Source: Acanthaster planci
Taxonomy: Eukaryota > Echinodermata > Asteroidea > Valvatida > Acanthasteridae
Reading direction: 5' to 3'
DNA: 14,080 nucleotides
Assembly (NCBI RefSeq): GCF_001949145.1
Contig: NW_019091492.1
Location: forward strand, 399,640 to 413,719
The notes beneath the pieces were generated by a model, which saw only the letters and a program-made list of their open reading frames with translations, had not been told where the DNA came from and searched no databases. This document shows positions 1 to 8,301 of this stretch, piece by piece (position 1 is the stretch's first letter; each line of letters opens with the position of its first letter). Position numbers and translations under genes: made by a program.

Positions 1-402
1 ACTTGTTAATCACATTTGTCCTGCTACAGTGTGCTCTGTAACACAGATAGGCCTACCTTTTTCAAGCTAAACGTTACTTTTAGAATCAATACTAACAAGT
101 ATAGTAAGCAAGACAGGAACAATTGCTCTAAAAACACATTTGGGACTTAACAGAGAAAACAAGAAGTCATTAAACTTTTTTATTGCTGAACCTGCACAAA
201 GAAAACCTCTTGAAATAGCCATTAGGGATATCATATCATCTCTGCAATATACTGACTATTAAACCCAATGTGTGTCCCCCAAAAGATAGCTTATCATGTC
301 TGCTATTGTGGTCAAAGAATGGGTAATACAGTCAACAATATCAAAGTTCCCATCCAAAGAATAGCTGTTGATTTAACCTTTTCATTTTTGTGGCCCTATC
401 AG

Positions 403-521
403 CTTCACCCCCTGTGCTAAGGGGTTCTGATAGCTTTGTGTCTTGCAGCGGGTACATTGATAATGCCTTGTTACCAGACTTTTGTCATAACGTGTTCAAA
501 GTCTCCCCCTCTTCCCTCTGA
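403..521 (+). CDS. Weak candidate exon, product unknown
   Basis: A pyrimidine-rich tract runs into an AG at 401-402. From 403 one frame stays open, entering at codon position 2, until a TGA at 519-521. It encodes about 38 residues, containing GYIDNALLPDFCHNVF. A second acceptor-like site, TGTCTTGCAG, lies in the same frame at 439-448. There is no convincing donor, so it would have to be a terminal exon. I do not recognise the peptide. An open run of this length is not rare in this sequence, so chance is a serious alternative. Confidence 0.13.
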
Positions 522-1126
522 AAGGAGCGGATCTCAGATTAGTTGGTACAATTGATTTAATTATTAATGATTAGGGTGTGGAACCTCTCATGATTGGTGA
601 GGTTCACCTGTTGACCAGAAAGTATAGATGAAAGCTGATGAATGAGTAGAGCTTGTTCCATTTTTGAACTGAGAGATAACATTTTTGTTTACATTAGCCT
701 CTATTGGTGATGGTGACAGTAAAGGGTATAGTTCAGCTCATGCATTTCATTGACAGCTATTCAGTTATAGAGTCCTGTTAGTGTGTGTTTGTAGTCAACA
801 CATTTGTGTACATATCTGGTCAAAAGTTTACAGTCTGTCTTTAAATGTAACACTTGGGCACTTTTCTGACACTGAGCATCACTATAAAGCCATCCGCACT
901 GTAATCCATGAATATAATGCTTTGGCTGGTACCACATTGAGGGGAAGATTTCTTTTGTTAAGAAACTTGTGGGGACAAAAATTGTCCCTATAACATTTTG
1001 GATCCCATTAGCCTCTATGTTGCAACAAGTACATGTATGTTGTCACAATTATGGAGCAAGTGTGTGTGTTCACTCGGGGCTGTGACAGTTACGCCCTCCC
1101 ACCCCACCAAATCTCCCATTGCTTTG

Positions 1127-1138
1127 CACACACACACA
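1127..1138. repeat. (CA)6 microsatellite
   Basis: Six CA units follow GCTTTG and precede AAATTGG. This is a simple dinucleotide repeat with no function visible here. Confidence 0.9.
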
Positions 1139-1659
1139 AATTGGTTTCTTCCAAGGAACAGTCATATTTTTTTCTTTCCTTTTTGTGGCCACAAGAAGTT
1201 CATAAATATGAGCATTGCCATTGTCAGACTTGTTTGCTGACAAATCCAACTTTGTCCCTGCTGACAAATTCTGTGTATGGGTGAATGTCATTTTCTTGAT
1301 TGATGGCTGGCTCTTGAGATACGATAAGACCAAATGCGGACAATATGTACAGTGGCCAAGTCCTTAAATAGAGTCCATGGCTATATTGTCAGTGGCAGAG
1401 TGCCAAGTCCTCAGGTATTCATGGGAAAGGTTACACAAATTGCCACACATGGGATCTTTTGTAATAGGTTAGATTGACCCAAATAATTGGTAATGCTTAT
1501 TGTAAAAAGAGTCCCACTCGTCCTGTAAAATTGAACTTGGAACATATGCTTTTTAAACTTTTGATGTACATGTTTATCTGGAGAATGTTTGTGTTCATTT
1601 GGCTGTTCCCTGTTCAGTTTGTAGAATCTGCTCAACCAGTTAACGTCAGATTCTCTTAC

Positions 1660-1755
1660 CCGAAAAAGCTGCTTGGGCGGGTTTTTTATCTGCAATTTCT
1701 TCAACCTTGCAATTGTGCTTTGACCCAACCAAGCACACCGCGTTAATATGTTAAG
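1660..1755 (-). CDS. Candidate internal exon, product unknown
   Basis: On the minus strand a pyrimidine-rich tract (TTCTTTTTTCACTTCCGAG) gives a good 3' splice site just before 1755. CGG|GTAAGAG gives a near-consensus 5' splice site, with its GT at 1659-1658. The 96 nt between them are open in one frame from the first base, giving 32 residues that start LNILTRCAWLG and end KNPPKQLFR. A second frame is open across the 3' part only and would need a weaker acceptor. The peptide is basic and matches nothing I know. The splice sites are the evidence, not the translation. The exon lies inside the longest open frame of the window (1411-1851, 146 codons). Confidence 0.25.
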
Positions 1756-1939
1756 CTCGGAAGTGAAAAAAGAATTCTTAAACAATTGTACACATCCTTC
1801 ATGGAACACATAACCTAATCTAGTTGGTAGTAAATTTATCAGGATAAGCATATACTGCCATTCTGAATGAATACCATCCTCGTGTCATTAACCATCGACA
1901 ATAGCCAAGCACTTTGCTGAAATTATCACCGAACATTTA

Positions 1940-2140
1940 AAGATGCCGTCAGATATTGACTAGGCTTAATGAAGTGAGTACCTGTTTGACACAAGTACAA
2001 AGCATCAGACCAAGTAATCCACCAATTTCTGACGCAAACGCTTCCTCTGCGATTTGGCTGGATTTCCGGGACAGATGTTTTTTAGTGAAGCTGCCGATTG
2101 GCGGCGAGTTTTAGCATTGTTTGAGGTGTCTTAGTTGACG
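1940..2140. other. CpG-richer island, open on both strands
   Basis: About 90 bp here (roughly 2030-2110) carry many more CpGs than the flanks, for example in GACGCAAACG, TGCGATTTGG, TTTCCGGG and GCCGATTGGCGGCGAG. On the plus strand a frame runs without stop from about 1940 to a TAG near 2111 and includes WLDFRDRCFLVKLPIGGEF. On the minus strand a frame runs from 2130 to a TGA at 2005-2007 and includes RRQSAASLKNICPGNPAK. Both look protein-like, so at most one is real. A GTGAGTACC donor-like site at 1974 interrupts the plus reading. Alternatives are a conserved non-coding element or an old repeat. Confidence 0.3.
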
Positions 2141-2600
2141 CCAATGAACTGTAAACTGTCTGCAATATGTGTTGATGATTCCAGTGTTCAGTGTTGTTCA
2201 TGTTCTCAGAATGAGGTTGATGTTATCACCCTCTTCTAGATTTTTATGGTGAATAATGATTTTGAGATAATTAAAAATATTGGAACAGAACCACTTTTGA
2301 AGTTTGATCAATTGAAATAAATACAGTTTTTACCAAAAGAATTGTGTATAATTTTCAAACTGTAAAAATATAGTTTCATGTCTTTTGATTCTTTACAATA
2401 CAGACCAATATACAGTTGGATTATTTTCATTAACAGAATCAAAATTTTGAAAGTGAATAACTGGGAATAGAACTGCTTCAAGACCTTCAAATAACCCATA
2501 TGTAACAGGATTAATAGGATACAACTTTGAAATGGTTCTGGTTTTTTCTTCTACATGTAGTTTGCCACAGTGGAACAGCCTTACCCTTAGCTGACATGGC
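2141..2600. other. AT-rich stretch, nothing recognised
   Basis: The segment 2230-2460 is strongly A+T-rich, with many short A and T runs. A minus-strand frame of 72 codons starts at an ATG at 2609-2611, but it has no recognisable motif and its length is within chance. I see no RNA gene or repeat boundary. Confidence 0.5.
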
Positions 2601-2602
2601 AG

Positions 2603-2693
2603 AAGTCTCATTGTGCCTAAAGCTGAATTGTTATCTTACTGTCAAAGTCAGTTCACCATCCTAGGCCTTCTGCAAGCCACCAGCATGCATCAG
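2603..2693 (+). CDS. Candidate internal exon, product unknown
   Basis: This frame follows an in-frame TGA at 2592-2594. It could start at the AG at 2601-2602, a modest acceptor after CCTTACCCTTAGCTGACATGG. It stays open for 30 codons to CATCAG|GTATTTG, a plausible 5' splice site at 2694. The peptide includes PKAELLSYCQSQF and ILGLLQATSMHQ. It ends in phase 0, which matches the phase-0 start of the candidate exon at 3258, implying a 564-nt intron. I do not recognise the peptide. An overlapping frame from an ATG at 2595 ends after 22 codons and is a rival. The acceptor is the weak point. Confidence 0.22.
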
Positions 2694-3257
2694 GTATTTG
2701 TTTCATTTAATGGTTGTTATTGGACAATTTGTCCCTGTGGAGGGTTGCCAAGGGTCACTTGCAGCACTATGCAGGGTGATGGTAGCATAGAGGCATGTGG
2801 AGGATTGGTCTTCTCAAACACTTCATGAAGTGGCCCTTGAAGGGGACAGACACAAGAGATTGTTCTAGTGATTGCTAATAGCTGTCATTAATATCTGTTT
2901 CATCTATGGTATCTATCTTCAGTGTCAGTCCAACATCTGTGTCTCTGTTTCTACTCTCATTCGTCATTCCTGATCAACCTTTAGGTGCTCCTAACGTAGT
3001 CCTGGAACCAATTTGATCAGGAAAAGTGTTGGTAAAAACATGGCAAGATTGCTCACCTTCCAAGGTGACACCCTAGTTTTATTGAAGGCTCAAGATGTTG
3101 AATTAATAGCTCCAATGAATACAGGGACTGGGTTGTTTTTCACTGTTGGGACATAGACTTAAAGTGCACTGTACTCTTTGCACGCAAACTACCAAATATA
3201 GCCCCTTTCGTTTCATTTTTTATTTTAAATATGAATACCACATTCATTTTTTCCCAG

Positions 3258-3317
3258 GAAGGCTTTATTTATGTCTTGAGTGGATACAAGGAGATGTATT
3301 ACACCGGCCTCAATGCA
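3258..3317 (+). CDS. Candidate internal exon, product unknown
   Basis: A very good 3' splice site, CATTCATTTTTTCCCAG, ends at 3257. The next 20 codons are open in phase 0, encoding EGFIYVLSGYKE then MYYTGLNA. A GTAAAT donor-like site follows directly at 3318. If that donor is not used, the frame stops at TGA 3330-3332 after four more codons, so this could instead be a terminal exon. The peptide is rich in aromatic residues and looks like folded protein, but I cannot place it in a family. Its phase agrees with the candidate exon at 2603-2693. A further short open segment with acceptor (3380-3381) and donor (3440) lies downstream. Confidence 0.28.
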
Positions 3318-3381
3318 GTAAATTGCCTGTGATTTGGTTGTTGAATGCTGTTGCGACATGTGAGTCTTTTTGTTGCTTTAG

Positions 3382-3439
3382 GCAGGCTGTTGTTGCCTAG
3401 GAGTATGCATTGTAAAGGCAAAGATTTTGGACTGCTACG
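3382..3439 (+). CDS. Weak candidate short exon
   Basis: A good acceptor, CTTTTTGTTGCTTTAG, ends at 3381, and a GTATGT donor lies at 3440. The 58 nt between are open in two frames, which removes most of the coding evidence. If joined in phase 0 to the exon ending at 3317, the intron would be only 64 nt. The splice-site pair is the only support. Confidence 0.12.
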
Positions 3440-3506
3440 GTATGTGCATGTAGGTCACCTGCTATTCAAAAGATGTTTATCGTGAATTATTATAGAATTT
3501 AGAAAG

Positions 3507-3520
3507 AGAAAGATCTTTCT
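3507..3520. repeat. 14-bp perfect palindrome
   Basis: AGAAAGATCTTTCT equals its own reverse complement and is centred on a BglII-type AGATCT core. It could form a short cruciform or bind a dimeric factor. Chance is possible. Confidence 0.7.
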
Positions 3521-3570
3521 GTACCAAGGTTTCAATTGTTGTGAGTCGATAACAGTATAAATTTGGGTTG

Positions 3571-3582
3571 CATACATGTATG
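3571..3582. repeat. 12-bp palindrome with ACATGT core
   Basis: CATACATGTATG equals its own reverse complement. It belongs to the set of ACATGTA words scattered over the window. Confidence 0.75.
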
Positions 3583-3767
3583 TGTAGTTGTTTGGTCCCA
3601 TGTTATTGGCCTTTCATCACCCTTTTATCACAGTTACATCGTAGGATGTTCAGACAAATCAAAACTCACAGTATCAGGTTTCATGCACCTCAGACAGTAT
3701 GTGAAGGAGAAAAGAAGAACTCTACTTGGAGACCAAATGAATTTTGAGGCCCTACTATTGGATTGCA

Positions 3768-3930
3768 ATGGCCTGGGGGCCAAACCCCACTCCTTGTGGA
3801 AAATACATCATCCATCTTGCACCACACAACAGCCGCTGGACTGTTGATGAAGACTCATTATTAGACTTGAATCCTGGGGCTAGGGTTCAGCAAGGGGGGA
3901 GTGGTCGCTTGACCCAGAGAGCCCACTGGG
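3768..3930 (+). repeat. Dispersed repeat, copy A
   Basis: This segment aligns along its length with 5281-5448 in the same orientation. The best-conserved core runs from CTGTTGATGA (3841-3850) through TTGAATCCTGG and CTAGGGTT to CTTGACC (to 3914). In that core I count roughly 80% identity over about 77 columns with two single-base gaps. One frame through copy A is open and reads TVDEDSLLDLNPGAR, but the matching frame of copy B is not kept, which argues for a non-coding repeat over a duplicated exon. A tRNA-like B-box is not convincing. I cannot assign a family; an old SINE or MITE-type element is possible. Confidence 0.75.
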
Positions 3931-3984
3931 CTTCTGATCATACCGATCCTGGGGAAAAGAGATTCCTTGTGTCAGGGGTTTAGG

Positions 3985-5280
3985 GGGCACATTTCATCGT
4001 ATCTGATCACCATATCTAAATTGTTATCACAGACTGACTGGAGTGCAGCTATTGCATGATGACTGCACTTATTTCAACGGCAGATGCAGCTCACGAATCG
4101 GTGTTTGTGTGTATTGTTCTATTAATTCTGTTCACAACCTCCAAACTTCTGAGAGTTGTCATCACACTGAAATCAATTCATATCTTGGGATAGATTTACA
4201 AGGTTTTGACAGCAGTCGTGATATGTAGAATTAGTGATGTCTTTGATCTACATTTACATGTCTGTAGACATTTGAAACAATTATGCTACAGGTAACAGGA
4301 TGCGTGATCACAGATTTTGTTATAGCATTATAGCATTTTCTCTCCCAGCAAATTTGTGCAGATGCAGACTTCTTGATGAAATATTTGTAGATATTATTTT
4401 CAACTTGTTTCATGGCAAAATGAAATGCAGCTGTAAAACAAGCAATATCCTCAAAACATTTGAATGTTAAATGGCTTTGAACAGGGAAAAGGCCATTGTT
4501 TGCTTGAAAACCAGGGAGTACATTGATTGTAAAAGTGGTGTTTATCTGTTGATTCCAGCAAAATTTGTACTCCTAAATCTCTAACCGAAATTGAATTGTA
4601 TTTTCTAAATGTTAAGTGCACTGATTCTGACTGTAAATAAAGGAACACGGTATTGCAATTCTTTCCATTTTAGGGATGGGGTGGGGGAGTTGTGTTTCAA
4701 CTCCCTGGCCCTTATTTTTTCAAGGGACAGTGCAACAAAGTTTAGTTTTCAGAGAGGAAGAGGAACTAAAGAATCAGAGCGTCCAGGGAATGAGGTTCCA
4801 ACATCCTAAAACCTTTGGAACCACAGTATATGTAATCACCATGACAATGAACATTGCTTGATGAATAGGTTAGCTTTGTATGTTCCCATGAGATGTATCA
4901 TTCAAATAACTTGAATGCATTGTTATTTCCCATGTGTCTTCATTAAGTTAGGTTTTTCCACTGTCGTCTGTCTCGCTGCTTCCACTAGATGTCTTTTTAT
5001 CCTGCCAGTCAACTTGTATGTTTCTTTGCAGAAGTCTGCAAGATCCCAAGAAAATGCTAAGGCAACCACATTCTTAGCAGTAAATACATATATAAATTAC
5101 AAAAATCATAGAATATATTAAATGACTTTACTTTTTCATGTTTTCATGAAAAGTCTTTGATTTGGAAACCACTGTAAAACATTGACTTCAAAACTATTCC
5201 ACCTATGTTTTGCAAACATTGTGTGAAATACCACTGTCTTCATCCTCTAATATTTTTTCTCATGCATCACATGTGTAGAT
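3985..5280. other. Gene-poor stretch
   Basis: I see no supported gene. There is a G-rich patch at 4676-4693 (GGGATGGGGTGGGGG) and an AATAAA at 4635-4640. On the minus strand CCTTTATTTACAG, an acceptor-like site, precedes a frame that stays open from about 4628 to 4451. On the plus strand a different frame after an acceptor at 4557-4558 also stays open to the TAA in that AATAAA. The two overlap antisense and cannot both be real, so I call neither. Confidence 0.5.
5133..5152. repeat. Short inverted repeat (8-bp stem, 4-nt loop)
   Basis: TTTTCATG at 5133-5140, the loop TTTT and CATGAAAA at 5145-5152 can form a small hairpin. It is too short for a microRNA precursor and is probably chance. Confidence 0.6.
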
Positions 5281-5448
5281 ATTGGCCTCCAACAAAATGC
5301 CGGATTGTGGAGGATACATCATCAAGTTTAGTATGATGGCAGCAGCAGTGAACTGTTGATGAGGGGACATTATTGGAATTGAATCCTGGAGGCTAGGGTT
5401 CGGCATGGGGGAGTGGTTTCTTGACCTAAGCATTCATTGCTCCGACTT
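5281..5448 (+). repeat. Dispersed repeat, copy B
   Basis: This is the second copy of the repeat described at 3768-3930. Shared blocks include ATACATCATC, ACTGTTGATGA, TTGAATCCTGG, GGCTAGGGTTC and GGGGGAGTGG. It lies about 300 bp from the 3' end of the LINE remnant but points the other way, and nothing shows that the two are one element. The divergence suggests old insertions. Confidence 0.75.
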
Positions 5449-5749
5449 AAAGAGTTGTGGCATGGCTGCTTGGGTAGTGTGATCAGCATCAATGCAGTGC
5501 TTTTCCTTAGGTCCCAGTTTCAAATGAGTGGTAGTAAAGAAAGAAATATTGTTATGATTAAGTGTGGTTTGAAAATGAAACAAAGTTCTGAGAAAAATCT
5601 TGCACCTAAGTTCTGTCCAACATTGTTAATCCACATAGCATTAGCATGACCCAATGAGATTTGAATTGAGATGACAACATTAGGGAGCAAAAGTATTCCC
5701 TTATAAGACTGCACATCTAGATCCTTCTTCGTAGACTTTTCCTTTTTCA

Positions 5750-6290
5750 TTGGGTTTGCCTCCACCCCAATGAGCAGTCTTCTACTTCAACCAATCTAGG
5801 GCCCATTACTTCTCCGTTCCAGGTGTTTCATGTCGTCTCCCACAGTCTATCCATCTTTTTTGCTTTTCTTTCCCTCTTCCTTCTCCCAGTACATGTATAT
5901 GGCTCCATTGTTCTATTTAAAGGGTCCTCTTCTGCCTTTCGTTCCACATGTCCAAACCATCTCTGCCTTGCATCTCTTGCTTTCTCCTTAATCAATCCTA
6001 ACCACTCCTGGCGTATGCCGTAATGCTTTTATTCGTCTCCTTTCTCTGAGACTAGTGCAGTAATCCACCTCGACATTCTCATCTTAGTTGTCATTATTAG
6101 ACGATTTTCTTTTTCTCAGTGCACGTTTCAGCACCATACATGAAAATTTGGTCTAATGACTGTCTTGTATATTTGGTCCTTAGTTTTAGTGGTAGCATCA
6201 CAGCTTGTCTGTCCTCTCTCCATCCCAGCATTGTCATTGCCTCCATTGCTATCCACAGTACATCATTTACATCTAGACCCTGCGTTTAAT
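5750..6290 (-). mobile_element. Decayed LINE: C-terminal part of reverse-transcriptase ORF
   Basis: Read on the minus strand, this segment carries in order the motifs of the C-terminal part of a non-LTR retrotransposon polymerase. IYKTVIRP is at 6149-6172, MYGAETCT (the YGAETW-type box) at 6118-6141 and RWFGHVER at 5939-5962. A basic run GRRKRERKAKK (about 5855-5889) is then followed in another frame by DDMK. These correspond to the familiar series YKTVvRPallYGsEtW, RWfGHV and GKRkRGRPkkRW.DcV. The motifs sit in different frames with TAA stops between them, so the ORF is broken by frameshifts and nonsense changes. The catalytic FADD region, fingers and endonuclease are absent, so the copy is 5'-truncated near 6290. 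The clade (RTE-, CR1- or Jockey-like) is not resolved. The orientation is opposite to the plus-strand candidate exons. Confidence 0.88.
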
Positions 6291-7230
6291 ATAAAGGAGA
6301 GGACATTTAGCCATTGCGGGCTAATTGAACTAAATGTTATTTTGCCGGGCACATGTGCGTGAACTTTTTTTAGGGACTTAAAAATTACTGTGTCAAATCT
6401 TAGTGTGATTCTGCACAAACATAGTAATTGTGACTTCATATTCATGAGGTTGGAATCTGACCATTTTAACAATTGCAGATTTTTTTCTTGAAACAAAAAT
6501 CCCCCAGAAGTGTGAATCAGGGAAAAAAGTAGTACTGTAATTAAACGATGGAGTTCAGTTTACAAACGAAGAAAATTCTTAGTTTTGGGGGTTGAACAAA
6601 AAAGATGACAACTGGGGATCAACATATCAAGGTTTATTCCCAATGAAAATGCTCCTTTCTTTATCACTAAAATAAATAAAAGTGGTGATATAAAAATAAT
6701 AAAAGTGATACAAGAATTTTTAAAGAGTTTTGTAAAGATCAGATCAAGTTTGAATGAGCCTGGTCCTTGATTAATAATTTAGAAATGACAACAATTTGAT
6801 ACTGGTGGTACATTATCCACTGAGGTTTTAAGTTTAGTGGTAAAGTGCAGAGCTTAACGTTTGCCTACGTTACTCTTTCTCGAATGGAAATCTGGCCACT
6901 ATTGTTAGGAAAGTCTGTCATCGATCACGCTACTTTTACCAAACAGGGTGAAGTGTGGTTTCAGCATTGTGTCCAGACTGTACCACTGAGTACATGTACA
7001 TTGTAAGCAATTCAATTAACAGATTGCTTCCTCAGCCGGTCTCTATCGATGTAATGTACCATTCATCCCAAATCAGTGAACCACATCCTCATGAAGCCTT
7101 GAGGTCCAAATTTCCCCCTCCCCCAGATTTACTGGCAGCAGGTTCAATTTTGTAGTCAGCACTTTGCTTGTATTTTTTTTTATAAATACCACTGTAATAC
7201 TGTTGACTAATCACCATAATGTGCAAATTT
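6291..7230. other. AT-rich stretch, no gene seen
   Basis: The part at 6480-6830 is strongly A+T-rich, with AAATAAATAAAAG and repeated GTGATA words. A 10-bp palindrome GTACATGTAC lies at 6990-6999. I see no supported gene, no RNA gene, and no continuation of the LINE polymerase upstream of its truncation. Confidence 0.6.
7173..7181. repeat. T9 homopolymer
   Basis: A run of nine T. It lies about 55 nt before the candidate acceptor at 7234-7235 and may simply be part of an intron. Confidence 0.9.
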
Positions 7231-7235
7231 TGCAG

Positions 7236-7359
7236 CAGGTGCATACAGAGAGGACTGGGAACAGTTGATGGATTGTTCCAAGCTCATTGACAAAACAGGT
7301 CTACATACAAGAGATGAGGATGGCATCTTTATCTACCCTCCTGTGTGCTGTGGCGACTA
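7236..7359 (+). CDS. Best candidate terminal coding exon, product unknown
   Basis: TGCAAATTTTGCAG gives an acceptor whose AG is at 7234-7235; a second AG three bases on (7237-7238) could compete. Only one frame is open, and it enters after one base supplied by the previous exon. It encodes about 40 residues, including AYREDWEQLMDCSKLIDK and TRDEDGIFIYPPVCCGD, then TAG at 7357-7359. The mix of W, D, E, C and M is unlike the low-complexity translations around it. No good donor occurs inside, so a 3'-terminal exon is the simplest model. An AATAAA at 7576-7581 would give a 3' UTR of about 220 nt plus cleavage distance. Alternatively, the pyrimidine tract before the TAG makes that AG an acceptor for a 46-nt segment ending at a GTAAGT donor at 7406. 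I cannot name the family. Confidence 0.35.
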
Positions 7360-7405
7360 GGAGTCTTTGGATGTGTTAGCATGAGATACATGTATCAAGG
7401 GGTTT
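7360..7405 (+). CDS. Weak alternative exon
   Basis: If the AG of the TAG at 7357-7359 is a splice acceptor, this 46-nt segment ends at a strong GTAAGT donor (7406-7411) and reads VFGCVSMRYMYQGVC in one frame. This competes with the terminal-exon model just upstream. It contains the palindrome GATACATGTATC (7385-7396). Confidence 0.12.
7385..7396. repeat. 12-bp palindrome with ACATGT core
   Basis: GATACATGTATC equals its own reverse complement and is one of the scattered ACATGTA words. Confidence 0.75.
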
Positions 7406-7575
7406 GCGTAAGTAGTCTGGTGGGACACACAGTCACTAGGACACTTTATCTTGATTAGGTAAACTTGTGAGTAACCTTTTGCCAACTGTGAATATTGAAT
7501 TCCAAATTTTTCAGAGAAATTGCTATGATTATCACATAAAGTTGTCAAGCATTTGAGCTGTGCACCTCCTAGAAG

Positions 7576-7581
7576 AATAAA
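7576..7581 (+). terminator. Possible poly(A) signal
   Basis: This canonical AATAAA lies 217 nt after the stop of the candidate terminal exon at 7236-7359. It is followed by GT-rich sequence (GGTTGTGATT, AAGTGTTCAG) suitable for cleavage. AATAAA occurs many times in this A+T-rich window, so position is the only argument. Confidence 0.2.
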
Positions 7582-7599
7582 AAGCTCCCAGGTTGTGAT

Positions 7600-8255
7600 T
7601 CAGCAAACAAGTGTTCAGTTCAGGGCTTATCAAATAGTTGTTTCATGAACTCTAATAAGTAAAGTAAACTGCTGGAGTGCAGAAACAAGCTATCAAGCTA
7701 GGTTAAATGCAGTCTTTTTGAAATTTCCACACAGGATGAAGATTGTCCAACTTTTGGTAAACCAAGACCTAAGTTGTTTACAAAACAAAAAATATCCAGG
7801 TGAAAAAAAAAATTGGGGGAGTGTGTATCCCATGTTGCCTACCGCATTTCCCATTACCTCCTTGCTGTTATCATCTGTTACATGCATTACAAAATATTGC
7901 ACACTTGCACGTTTGAGTTTGAAAAGATTATTTCATTACTGTTAATCTTGTAAACTAGCCAAATGATGTAGATTTGTACATGGACAGAAAATCTCCCCCC
8001 CCCCCGCAAAAAATGCATTTAACAATTTGAGCACAGCTAAGGGAATAAGCTATTGAAATATCTGTATTAGAACACTTTACGATTCGTAGCCTTCCGTGTG
8101 GTCCAAAACAAATTGGTAGAGTTATTTTGTTTGTTGCATATTATATATATAAATATAGAAAACTTAGAAATTATCTGTAGTTTTAACATTGTATTAACTC
8201 ATAGCTGTTTTGTCGATAAAGCACAAACAATCGTGATTTCAGCATTTATTGTTTA
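7600..8255. other. Gene-poor stretch with homopolymers
   Basis: I see no supported gene. An A-run lies near 7804-7812, a C11 run at 7995-8005 followed closely by A6, and an AT-rich block at 8138-8160 (TATTATATATATAAATATAG). It is probably intronic or intergenic. Confidence 0.6.
7995..8005. repeat. C11 homopolymer
   Basis: Eleven consecutive C, followed by GCAAAAAA. The length may vary between individuals or be a sequencing-error site. Confidence 0.9.
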
Positions 8256-8259
8256 TCAG

Positions 8260-8301
8260 TTGGGATGAGTGGTTTGACTCCGAGCAGCAGACATCTCTAG
8301 A
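8260..8301 (+). CDS. Candidate 42-nt microexon, product unknown
   Basis: TTATTGTTTATCAG gives an acceptor ending at 8259, and CTCTAGA|GTAAGC gives a donor at 8302. The 42 nt between are a multiple of three and open in the frame that reads WDEWFDSEQQTSL, entering with one base and leaving with two. That is a symmetric phase-2 exon, which could be skipped without changing frame. An alternative acceptor 17 nt upstream (TTTCAG ending at 8242) is in the same frame. WDEW recalls the chromo-barrel WDEWV motif, but the surrounding residues do not fit it and I do not make that assignment. A second donor, TACAG|GTAAGA, lies at 8334. An antisense frame is open over the same bases. Confidence 0.25.

Larger units (their letters stand above)
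1..1650. other. Gene-poor stretch, no confident gene
   Basis: I see no gene here that I can support. Open frames of 60-90 codons occur on both strands but have no recognisable motif. The stretch holds a (CA)6 tract at 1127-1138 and a T-rich block near 1167-1185. Two similar words, ending in GCCAAGTCCTTA and GCCAAGTCCTCA, lie near 1355 and 1403. A weak candidate exon at 403-521 is listed separately. It is most likely intronic or intergenic. Confidence 0.6.

Noticed and set aside
1030-1284. 83-codon frame crossing the (CA)6 tract
   Set aside because: It has low-complexity content, no splice support and no motif.
1411-1851. Longest open frame of the window, 146 codons on the minus strand
   Set aside because: The length alone is close to what chance gives for the best frame in 14 kb of this composition, and no domain is visible. 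Only its splice-flanked part (1660-1755) is kept, as a weak exon candidate.
2595-2663. ATG in good context (GACATGG) starting a 22-codon frame
   Set aside because: It ends quickly at TAG, has no donor, and overlaps a better exon candidate in another frame.
3563-3847. 94-codon plus-strand frame with an internal acceptor and a GTATGT site
   Set aside because: It runs into copy A of the dispersed repeat, and a second frame after the same acceptor is also open, so coding support is poor.
3866-3885. tRNA-like B-box (TTGAATCCTGG) suggesting a tRNA-derived SINE
   Set aside because: It is only a partial match to the B-box consensus, and no A-box or cloverleaf could be built around it.
3873-3903. 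Possible G-quadruplex in repeat copy A, and similar G-rich patches at 4676-4693 and 12924-12938
   Set aside because: Each shows at most three separate G-runs of three or more, short of the canonical four.
4451-4640. Antisense pair of protein-like frames, each behind an acceptor-like site
   Set aside because: Both strands look equally good, which shows how weak visual coding evidence is here. Neither has a matching donor.
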